A stretch of 5,930 bases of DNA from an uncultured Bacilli bacterium (lineage in GTDB: Bacteria; Bacillota_I; Bacilli_A; RF39; UBA660), in contig CANPWS010000080.1 of assembly GCA_947584955.1 (NCBI GenBank), forward strand, positions 1 through 5,930, read 5' to 3'. Both the position numbers and the translations under genes were made by a program. The first letter of the stretch is position 1. Each line of letters starts with the position of its first letter. The notes below the pieces were generated by a model. The model did no database searches, had not been told where the DNA came from, and saw only the letters and a program-made list of their open reading frames with translations. This document shows positions 1-5,822 of this stretch, piece by piece.

Positions 1-74
1 TTTAACCCTAGTTTTTTAGCAAATATATAATCTTGCTCATCCTCGAATTTAATTTTTCCGATAAATTTAGACAC
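1..74 (-). CDS. Possible 5' end of an unidentified gene (GTG start, runs off the left edge)
   Basis: This is an open frame of 24 full codons reading MSKFIGKIKFEDEQDYIFAK and then KLGL before it leaves the window. The composition, alternating charged and hydrophobic residues, looks like real protein. The only conventional start is the GTG at 74-72; in-frame stops lie about 20 bases upstream, so the gene cannot begin much earlier. It would start 22 bases after the sigma factor stop with no terminator between them, so cotranscription with the sigma gene is likely if it is real. The weak point is the ribosome binding site: only an A-rich AAAAAG precedes the GTG. I do not recognise the family from so short a stretch. 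A competing frame with an ATG at about 39 stops within 11 codons and is less convincing. Confidence 0.4.
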   Translation of the reverse strand, partial: MSKFIGKIKFEDEQDYIFAKKLGL

Positions 75-96
75 CGTCTTTTTAATATTTTATCAA

Positions 97-1311
97 TTAT
101 TTTTTTAATTTCTTAATCTTTTTTTCTTCATTACTCTCTTCTTGTAAATAACCATAATCTTCAAAAGCTTTAGTATTTCTTAATTTTTTAAGTGCTCTTT
201 TTTCTATTTGTCTTATTCTTTCACGAGAGACATTATAAATTTTAGAAATGTATCTTAATCCTTTAGGTTCACCATCAATAAATCCATATCGCAGTTCTAA
301 TATTTCTTTTTCTTTATTACTTAATACACTATTATTTAATATATCTTTTATATTATTTTTATCAAAATCTTCTTCAATATAATCTACATAATTATTAAAA
401 TAATCATCTACATGCTTATCATATTCTCCACTTTCATAAAGTAAATTATCAATACTTTCTACATCATAACATAATATTTCTAATTCAGAAACTTCTTCAT
501 TAGTAATATTAAGTTTTTCAGCTAATTCATTAATACTTGGTTCTCTATTTAAATCAATAGCAAGATTTGTTTTAGCTACTTTATATAAATTAATTTTTTC
601 TGTTACATAAACTGGTAATCTGATAATTCTTCCTTTATTTTCTATTGCTCTATTTATTGATCTTTTTATCCACCAGTAAGCATAAGTTGAAAATCTATAT
701 CCTAAAGTAACATCAAAAGTTTCAACGGCTCTCATAAGTCCAAGATTTCCTTCTTCTATTAAATCCATAATATCAAGACCTTGTCCAACCTTTTTTTTAG
801 CTATTGAAACTACTAATCTTAAATTACTTTCTATTAAAATATTTCTTGCTTCCATATTTCCATTTAAAATATCATAACATACTTTTTGCTCTTCTTCTCT
901 TGTAAGTATATGATAATTTAATTTATTTATATAACCAATATAGGCATTTTCAATATATAATTTATCTTGACTATTATTATCTAAATTTGAATCTTCATTT
1001 ACAAGCTCAATATTATTTAGTAAACAATATTCTTCAATAATTGTAATACAAAGATTATTTTTAAATACCCTTTCTAATTCTTCATAGCTTATCTTTTTTT
1101 TATTTTTAATAATTATTTTTATAATATTATTTAAATATTCATTCATTTTTAATAATTGTAAATGTTCACTTGAAAAAAATAATCTTTTTTTAATTAGATA
1201 TTGGACGATTTTTTTAAATTCTTCGGTAGCTTCGTTATATGTATTACATTCTTTAAAATTAATCGTTATATAATTAGAAATTTCTTCAATATTTTCATTA
1301 AATTTTATCAT
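97..1311 (-). CDS. RNA polymerase sigma-70 family factor, RpoD/SigA-like but divergent
   Basis: This 404-residue protein directs core RNA polymerase to promoters. Residues 64-106 (with ISYEELE and IELVNED) resemble region 1.1, the self-inhibitory domain typical of primary sigma factors. Region 1.2 is about 117-152. Region 2 is about 153-225 and includes NLRLVVSIAKK, DLIEEGNLGLM and GYRFSTYAYWW; the promoter-melting aromatics F207, Y210, W213 and W214 are kept. Region 3 is about 228-312, and region 4 about 320-380 with the -35 reading helix VSRERIRQIE at 361-370. Position 2.4 reads WWIKRSIN where RpoD has WWIRQAIT, so both -12-reading residues differ. Residues 1-63 extend beyond the usual start of region 1.1, and the C-terminus ends in a lysine-rich tail. 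The ATG at 1311 has the site AGAAAGGA just upstream. No dnaG precedes it, unlike many rpoD genes, so it may be a second, group-2 type factor. The family call is sure; housekeeping versus alternative role is open. Confidence 0.93.
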   Translation of the reverse strand: MIKFNENIEEISNYITINFKECNTYNEATEEFKKIVQYLIKKRLFFSSEHLQLLKMNEYLNNIIKIIIKNKKKISYEELERVFKNNLCITIIEEYCLLNNIELVNEDSNLDNNSQDKLYIENAYIGYINKLNYHILTREEEQKVCYDILNGNMEARNILIESNLRLVVSIAKKKVGQGLDIMDLIEEGNLGLMRAVETFDVTLGYRFSTYAYWWIKRSINRAIENKGRIIRLPVYVTEKINLYKVAKTNLAIDLNREPSINELAEKLNITNEEVSELEILCYDVESIDNLLYESGEYDKHVDDYFNNYVDYIEEDFDKNNIKDILNNSVLSNKEKEILELRYGFIDGEPKGLRYISKIYNVSRERIRQIEKRALKKLRNTKAFEDYGYLQEESNEEKKIKKLKK

Positions 1312-1358
1312 TTTATGATCCTTTCTAATTTTAAAAAATTAATTATTTATATATAAAA

Positions 1359-1386
1359 TCCCACTTAAGTTTTATACTTAATGGGA
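1359..1386 (-). terminator. Intrinsic terminator or attenuator between the 182-residue gene and the sigma gene
   Basis: Read on the minus strand, TCCCATTAAGT, a five-base loop and ACTTAAGTGGGA form an 11-bp stem with one bulged base, followed by TTTTATATATAA. It lies 17 bases past the stop of the upstream gene, so it probably ends that transcript. Only about 47 bases separate it from the sigma start codon and I see no good promoter there. It could therefore also act as a partial terminator that lowers sigma expression. The stem is AT-rich and the U-run short, so termination may be incomplete. Confidence 0.65.
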
Positions 1387-1403
1387 AAATTTATTTATTA
1401 TAA

Positions 1404-1952
1404 TTATAATTTTATATATTTTTTTGTTACATTTTTAGAATTAATATTAAGTAATTCTTCTTTTAACTGTTTTAAGTTATCTATTTTATTTATATTATTT
1501 GCAAGCTTTAAAGCATCAATAAAGTAATCTATATTTGGAAATAATTCTACACCAATTTCATCTAATAAACTTAATGCTTTAATTGTATCTTCTATTTCAA
1601 TACGATGATTTGTTTTTAAAACTTTTTCAAATTTAGTAATACTTCCAAATTTTTCTATAGTTAATAAATAACTGTTATTTAAATGGTTTAATAGCATATT
1701 TTTTTGTATATTAGCTGGTATGTTTGAATTATTTTTTGATATTATAGTAATATCATTTCCATTTAACGTAAAATATATTTTAGTACTATCTTCTGGAATT
1801 CTAATTGATAATATTTTATCTTCTTTATTTTTATTTTTACTTTCTTCTAAAAATTCTACCTTTTTCTCGTGATTATTTGATGTAGGCATTATATTTGAAA
1901 TAAGATTTTTTAATTTTATTTTTGTATTTGCTTTATTATATGAATACTCCAT
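1404..1952 (-). CDS. Hypothetical protein, 182 residues, upstream of the sigma factor
   Basis: I do not recognise this protein. It has no signal peptide, membrane segment, cysteine cluster or nucleotide-binding motif, so it should be a soluble cytoplasmic protein. Residues 1-45 are lysine/asparagine-rich and look flexible. Residues 47-73 (ILSIRIPEDSTKIYFTLNGN onward) have the alternating pattern of two or three beta strands. Residues 82-100 and 120-170 are predicted mostly helical by eye, and the tail is basic. The ATG at 1952 is preceded by AAGAAAGGGG at good spacing and by its own consensus promoter, so it is an independent transcription unit with a terminator after it. Its place directly before a sigma gene raises the possibility of a regulatory partner such as an anti-sigma protein, but nothing in the sequence itself shows this. 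Confidence 0.8.
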   Translation of the reverse strand: MEYSYNKANTKIKLKNLISNIMPTSNNHEKKVEFLEESKNKNKEDKILSIRIPEDSTKIYFTLNGNDITIISKNNSNIPANIQKNMLLNHLNNSYLLTIEKFGSITKFEKVLKTNHRIEIEDTIKALSLLDEIGVELFPNIDYFIDALKLANNINKIDNLKQLKEELLNINSKNVTKKYIKL

Positions 1953-1981
1953 AATAATTCCCCTTTCTTAAGCAGAAATAT

Positions 1982-2009
1982 ATTATAGATTATTTTTTTA
2001 TTTTGTCAA
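1982..2009 (-). promoter_or_regulatory. Consensus sigma-A promoter for the 182-residue gene
   Basis: On the minus strand TTGACA (2009-2004) and TATAAT (1987-1982) are separated by 16 bases, matching the consensus at all twelve positions. Transcription should begin near 1975, giving a leader of about 23 bases that is mostly the ribosome binding site AAGAAAGGGG. The phased T-tracts just upstream may strengthen it. Confidence 0.88.
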
Positions 2010-2020
2010 GTTTTTTATAA

Positions 2021-2057
2021 CTATTTTGCTATTTTTTGCTTTTTATAGCTTATTTTT
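2021..2057 (-). promoter_or_regulatory. Phased T-tract array with a small dyad upstream of the promoter
   Basis: On the plus strand GCT occurs at 2028, 2038 and 2048, exactly 10 bases apart, each followed by a seven-base A/T tract (ATTTTTT, TTTTATA, TATTTTT). This phasing matches the DNA helical repeat and is the classic arrangement for intrinsic curvature. The outer elements also form a dyad, GCTAT (2028-2032) with ATAGC (2045-2049). The block ends about 12 bases upstream of the -35 box, where an UP element or an activator site would sit. A bending or UP-element role is inferred. Confidence 0.45.
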
Positions 2058-2077
2058 CTATAAAGGATTATAACAAA

Positions 2078-2125
2078 GTAAACAAAAACCATTAATTTTT
2101 AGAAAACTTTTCTAAAAATAATGGT
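2078..2125 (-). terminator. Strong intrinsic terminator of the coiled-coil operon, overlapping the DUF1292-like gene end
   Basis: Positions 2088-2125 form a hairpin of about 17 base pairs with a single bulged A and a three-base loop (arms ACCATTA + TTTTTAGAAA and the complement). On the minus strand the stem ends in GG and runs into TTTTTGTTTACTTTG. The stop codon TAA (2094-2092) and roughly the last ten codons of the small gene lie inside the stem. It should end the three-gene transcript that starts near 5623. Confidence 0.87.
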
Positions 2126-2346
2126 AATATTTCTTTTAATTTAGATTCTCCAGTAATTTCTTCAATATATGTTTTTCCATTTTCGTTATTTGAAATAACT
2201 ATTTTATAATTGTCTTTTATGTCTGTTTCAGCATTGTTAAGTTCTGCAATATAATAATATTCTACACCATCTTTTTCTGCTTTTTCTATTATTAAATATT
2301 CTTCGTCATTACCTAAAGTAATTACTTTATTTACCTCTAGTGTCAT
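2092..2346 (-). CDS. Small acidic DUF1292-like (YrzB-type) protein
   Basis: This 84-residue soluble protein has the build of the DUF1292 family, small Firmicutes proteins of unknown function. A first beta-rich half reads NDEEYLIIEKAEKDGVEYYY (13-32), the family's 'EYxVLxxxxxDGxEYxxL' pattern. A second strand pair follows at 47-65 (YKIVISNNENGKTYIEEI), and a C-terminal helix (68-82) corresponds to the family's 'DEEEWxxVxxxFxE' end. No catalytic motif is visible. It is third in the operon, 15 bases after the stop of the 581-residue gene, and that gap holds its site AAGAAAGGAG. Its last codons double as the terminator stem. The family assignment is by pattern only and is moderate; the gene itself is convincing. 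Confidence 0.72.
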   Translation of the reverse strand: MTLEVNKVITLGNDEEYLIIEKAEKDGVEYYYIAELNNAETDIKDNYKIVISNNENGKTYIEEITGESKLKEILPLFLEKFSKN

Positions 2347-2361
2347 AATTCTCCTTTCTTC

Positions 2362-4107
2362 CTAGTTAGGGAAAACTCCATTTATATCAAGTGTTTCCAT
2401 ATTTTCAGTCCAAGCGAATTGATCTTTTTGATCATTATCTACACTTTGATAAGAATTATTTTGTGAAAAATTATCATTAGACATACTATAGTTATAGTCA
2501 TAGTTATTGGTATTTAAATTATCAGGTGTATTAATTATATTAACGTTTTCATTTATATTATTATTTTCTTGCTCTTTAACATCATAATTATATGTATTAT
2601 CTACATTTGGCGTATAATTTTGTGTATAGCTTTCTTGTGGTTCATTATTTAAATTTTCTTTAGAATCTAAAGTTTCATTTAATTCAGAAGGTACCCAATA
2701 TAAGTCCTCTGGTTCTTCTTTTACTTCTGGCTTTTTATTTATACTTACTTCAGGCATTTCTGGGAAGTCTTCCTCTTTTTTAGCGTTTATTTCTAGCATA
2801 TCTGCGACTCTTTTCATAACACTAATTGATTTTAATCTTGATAAGCCTAAATTCATCGAAGGAATGGTTTCCATTTTTATTACTTCATTTGGACTTACAA
2901 CTTCTTCAACATAAGAATCTTTAATAGCATCCTCATCTTCTGCACTATCCATTAAATCTTCAAATAAATTTGCTGAATCTTCTTTGTCTTCTTCAATAAC
3001 ATCATCATGATCATAGGTATCAATTAATGAATATTCTTTAAGTATTGCTAATATTTCAGGCTTTTTTACTTCTTTTCTTAATTCTTCTAATTTATTTTCT
3101 TTTAATCTTATTCTTTCTGTTAAACTATTAATTGTATCAACATTTTCTTTTTCATTAGCAATTTCGCTACTTTGTTCACTAATTAAATCAGATATTGATA
3201 CTAATAAATCTTTACTATTTATTCCTAATTCACTTCTTAATATAAGTCTATCTTGTAAAAGGGTTCTAATTTCTTCTCTTTTAGCATATAAATCACTATA
3301 TTCATGTTCTTTTGCTTCAATTAACTTGTATAAATTAAGCATCATTTCTTTTTCTTTTACATTATAGTAATTCTTTTTAGAATTTTCAACAAATGCACTG
3401 TATTCATTTTCTAATTCTCCATTTATTCCAGATGATTTTAAATTATTAAATGCTGTAATAAATGTATCTTTTTGATCACGTGCTTCTCTAATTTCTAATT
3501 GTAATTCTGCAATTTCTTTATCTACATCAGATAAATCTACTTTAGAAAACAAATCCATTTCATATAATATATTAATAAATGAATTATATAATGTTTCTTC
3601 TAATCTAGCATTTTTTGATTCATTTACTGATTTTTGTCTATATTCTCCAGCTAATTCTTCTTTTAGCTTTTCTAGTTCTGTTTCATTTACATTTATAAGT
3701 TTTGAACTTTCTAAATAAGATCTTATTGTATCTAGTCTTTTTTCATAAAATTCTAATTCAGATAATTTATCTATATATTCTAAATCTGTTAATTCTTTAT
3801 TAGTTACGTTCCTATAATCTTCCATTAAATCTTTTCTTTTTTCGCTTCTAGCAACAATAAAAGCTATTAAATCTTTTAATCTCTTTTCTTCTGCTTCAAG
3901 TGTTTCTGTATTATAAAACATCGTCTTAAGTGTTTTATTATATTCTTCATTTAACATATTATCTATGCTTAATGAAGCATCTTTGAATCTTTTTAATGTT
4001 GTACTATCTAAACTATCACCACTTAATAAAACACTCATTCTTAATATTTTGTATAAATCATATTTAACTTTTTCTTTACTATCTACATTATCATTATGCT
4101 TTAACAT
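2362..4107 (-). CDS. Coiled-coil protein, 581 residues, paralogue of its upstream neighbour, with a long Asn/Tyr-rich tail
   Basis: The function is unknown. Residues 10-135 and 141-350 are almost wholly charged, leucine-spaced helix typical of coiled coil or helical bundle. There is no signal peptide, membrane segment, Walker motif or SMC hinge, so it is likely a cytoplasmic scaffold-type protein. The helical core is colinear with the gene before it: EEYNKTL and AEEKRLKDLI near 54-81, MDLFSK at 184-189, and EYSDLYAKREEI at 269-280 match segments of the neighbour in the same order. Residues 366-404 are strongly acidic. After a short helix at 421-440 the remainder is disordered, with proline/glutamate at 445-470 and an Asn/Tyr/Gln-rich stretch at 484-562, ending in the hydrophobic motif INGVFPN. 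The ATG at 4107 has GGAAGGTG upstream and lies 12 bases after the preceding stop. An ATG four bases further upstream is out of frame. Confidence 0.88.
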   Translation of the reverse strand: MLKHNDNVDSKEKVKYDLYKILRMSVLLSGDSLDSTTLKRFKDASLSIDNMLNEEYNKTLKTMFYNTETLEAEEKRLKDLIAFIVARSEKRKDLMEDYRNVTNKELTDLEYIDKLSELEFYEKRLDTIRSYLESSKLINVNETELEKLKEELAGEYRQKSVNESKNARLEETLYNSFINILYEMDLFSKVDLSDVDKEIAELQLEIREARDQKDTFITAFNNLKSSGINGELENEYSAFVENSKKNYYNVKEKEMMLNLYKLIEAKEHEYSDLYAKREEIRTLLQDRLILRSELGINSKDLLVSISDLISEQSSEIANEKENVDTINSLTERIRLKENKLEELRKEVKKPEILAILKEYSLIDTYDHDDVIEEDKEDSANLFEDLMDSAEDEDAIKDSYVEEVVSPNEVIKMETIPSMNLGLSRLKSISVMKRVADMLEINAKKEEDFPEMPEVSINKKPEVKEEPEDLYWVPSELNETLDSKENLNNEPQESYTQNYTPNVDNTYNYDVKEQENNNINENVNIINTPDNLNTNNYDYNYSMSNDNFSQNNSYQSVDNDQKDQFAWTENMETLDINGVFPN

Positions 4108-4119
4108 ACATACACCTTC

Positions 4120-5610
4120 CTATCCTAAATTTTCTTTTAATGGTGGAAATATATCTTCTTGATCACGGAACATATCATTTTCTAATACCCTATTTTCTTT
4201 TTTAGGTTTTTCGCTTCCAACTATTTCTGGCTTTAAATTATTATTTTTTATTATTGGTATTGAATCAACTTCTAACATTGAATTAAATGAAATTGTATCT
4301 TCTTTTTTTTCTTTAGGAATACTTGCTACTACACTATTAAATCCTATTTTTTCTTCTTTATTATCTTTTTCTATTTTTTTCTCTGATGTAAATCTTTTTT
4401 GTTCTTCTAATAATCTTTTAGTTAATTGTTCTTGAGATTTTTTTCTTTCTTCAAGTATTTGATTTTGTTTTCTTCTTTTTTCATCTTCTTCTCTTTTTTC
4501 TTCAATTAACTTTCTTTGTCTTTCTTCATATTCTTTTTTACGTTGTTCTTGTAATAATTCTTCTTGTCTTTTCTTTTCATTTTCTATTAAAACATCAAGA
4601 ACTTCTCTAAATTCTCTGCTGTTATTTTCATCAGTTATTTTTTCAAGTTCATTATACTTTGCTTCTCTTTCACTAGTTAATGTTTCATAAGTATTCATAT
4701 CTTGTTTTTCAATTTTAATTGTATTATATTGTTTATTTAACTCATCACCAATTATACCATATAGATAACTATTTGATATTTCTACTAATATATCATTCAT
4801 TTCTTCTCTTTTTGCTAAAAGATCATCATAATCACTAATTGCATTATCAAATATTTCTATAAGCTTTAAAGTATATTTTTTTTCTTTTGCTTGCTCATAA
4901 CTTAATGTTACTGATGATAATAAACTATCACATTCTATAATTAAATCTTCTCTTCCTTTAGATTTAGCTTTTTTAACATTTTCTTTAGCTTTAATTAAGG
5001 AATATTCTAATTCATTATATTCTGCTTCAATTATATCTTTTTGATCTGCTAGTTTATATAAATCTAATTTATTAAAAATTCTACTTAATAAACTAATCAT
5101 TTTCTTTTCTAAACTAGTATTTAAATATTTATTGTTTTTAATTTTTTTAACTGCTTCACTAATTTTGTCATCTAATTCATTTATTTCTCTATTTAAAACA
5201 TTTTCTTTACTTAAGTTTTCACTAAACTTATCTATAATTTTTACTTTTCTTTTTAATTCTCCAATTCTGTCTTCGCCCATGATGTTAGGGTATGCTACAG
5301 CATAACCAGTTATCTCTTTGTGTTTCTTTCTTTCATCTTTAATATAGTTTATTCTATCTTCAATTAATTTTATTAATTTTAATAATCTTTCTTTTTCTTC
5401 ACTAATTAAAAATGTTTCTTGTTCTAATAGAGACATGTATTTTTCTTCATACAATGAATTTGTTTCAACTAGCAATTTTTCTTCTATTTTACTCATTTGA
5501 ATGCACATCTTTGCTTTATCTTCTTCGCTAGCTAAAATATCCAAACTTCTTAAAAACATTTCATACTGCCTAGTTAATTGTGTTATTTGACGACTAGTGT
5601 ACTCTAGCAT
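4120..5610 (-). CDS. Coiled-coil protein, 496 residues, first gene of the operon
   Basis: The function is unknown. Residues 1-100 and 113-280 are helical, rich in Lys, Glu and Leu. The break at 101-112 (TGYAVAYPNIMG) is the one clearly non-helical, uncharged stretch. A second block at 332-418 is an unbroken, highly charged coil (KKRQEELLQEQRKK and similar), probably a single long alpha helix. The tail (421-496) is disordered and holds a repeated motif, IGFNSVVASIP at 422-432 and ISFNSMLEVDSIP at 440-452, then the acidic end MFRDQEDIFPPLKENLG. No enzymatic motif, signal peptide or membrane segment is present. It shares a colinear core with the next gene, including DYDDLLAKREEM at 260-271, so the two are probably tandem paralogues acting together. 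The ATG at 5610 has the strong site GAGGTGG, and a consensus promoter ends 20 bases upstream. Confidence 0.88.
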   Translation of the reverse strand: MLEYTSRQITQLTRQYEMFLRSLDILASEEDKAKMCIQMSKIEEKLLVETNSLYEEKYMSLLEQETFLISEEKERLLKLIKLIEDRINYIKDERKKHKEITGYAVAYPNIMGEDRIGELKRKVKIIDKFSENLSKENVLNREINELDDKISEAVKKIKNNKYLNTSLEKKMISLLSRIFNKLDLYKLADQKDIIEAEYNELEYSLIKAKENVKKAKSKGREDLIIECDSLLSSVTLSYEQAKEKKYTLKLIEIFDNAISDYDDLLAKREEMNDILVEISNSYLYGIIGDELNKQYNTIKIEKQDMNTYETLTSEREAKYNELEKITDENNSREFREVLDVLIENEKKRQEELLQEQRKKEYEERQRKLIEEKREEDEKRRKQNQILEERKKSQEQLTKRLLEEQKRFTSEKKIEKDNKEEKIGFNSVVASIPKEKKEDTISFNSMLEVDSIPIIKNNNLKPEIVGSEKPKKENRVLENDMFRDQEDIFPPLKENLG

Positions 5611-5629
5611 ACAACCACCTCTTATTATA

Positions 5630-5657
5630 ATTATATAATAAATTTAATTTTTGTCAA
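5630..5657 (-). promoter_or_regulatory. Consensus sigma-A promoter of the coiled-coil operon
   Basis: On the minus strand TTGACA (5657-5652) and TATAAT (5635-5630) are 16 bases apart, the same design as the promoter of the 182-residue gene. A second TATAAT at 5629-5624 would give a 22-base spacer and is unlikely to be used. The predicted start near 5623 leaves a leader of only about 13 bases, almost entirely the GAGGTGG ribosome binding site (5621-5615). Confidence 0.87.
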
Positions 5658-5775
5658 TGAATATATTAAAAATTAAGCAAAAAAATTATTAAATTTTATT
5701 ATTTTTTATATTATTTATATTATTCCCAGTTTATATTTTTTTATTATAAATATTATAATTTTTAATATAATAATA

Positions 5776-5804
5776 TTGACAGTAATCGCTTATTAAAATA
5801 TAAT
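5776..5804 (+). promoter_or_regulatory. Consensus sigma-A promoter of the hydrolase gene
   Basis: TTGACA (5776-5781) and TATAAT (5799-5804) are separated by exactly 17 bases, a full match to the consensus. Transcription should start near 5811, right at the AGGTGAT ribosome binding site (5811-5817), so the leader would be about 12 bases. The A/T-rich DNA at 5680-5775 between this and the divergent promoter holds no gene or hairpin that I can support and may serve as UP-element DNA. Confidence 0.88.
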
Positions 5805-5822
5805 TTTCATAGGTGATTATAT

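Noticed and set aside
1..39. ATG-initiated frame on the minus strand at the left edge
   Set aside because: It reaches a stop after ten codons and has no ribosome binding site; the overlapping GTG frame is more protein-like.
1490..1520. TTGCAA on the minus strand as a -35 box for the sigma gene
   Set aside because: No acceptable -10 box lies at 16-18 bases, and it is deep inside the upstream coding region.
3965..4162. A 65-residue plus-strand open frame across the junction of the two coiled-coil genes
   Set aside because: It lies antisense to two well-supported genes, has no Shine-Dalgarno site or promoter, and its composition is that expected from the complement of Glu/Lys-rich codons.
97..5610. 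Possible use of TGA as tryptophan, as in Mycoplasma
   Set aside because: Tryptophan is encoded by TGG and the complete genes end in TAA or TAG without needing TGA readthrough, so the standard bacterial code is enough.
2362..5610. SMC, Rad50 or other ATPase identity for the coiled-coil proteins
   Set aside because: Neither protein has a Walker A or B motif, an ABC signature or a hinge domain. The coiled-coil similarity alone would be misleading.
5680..5775. Palindromic-looking A/T stretches between the divergent genes
   Set aside because: They are simple runs of ATT and TAT with no GC-containing arms, so pairing is expected by chance at this base composition.
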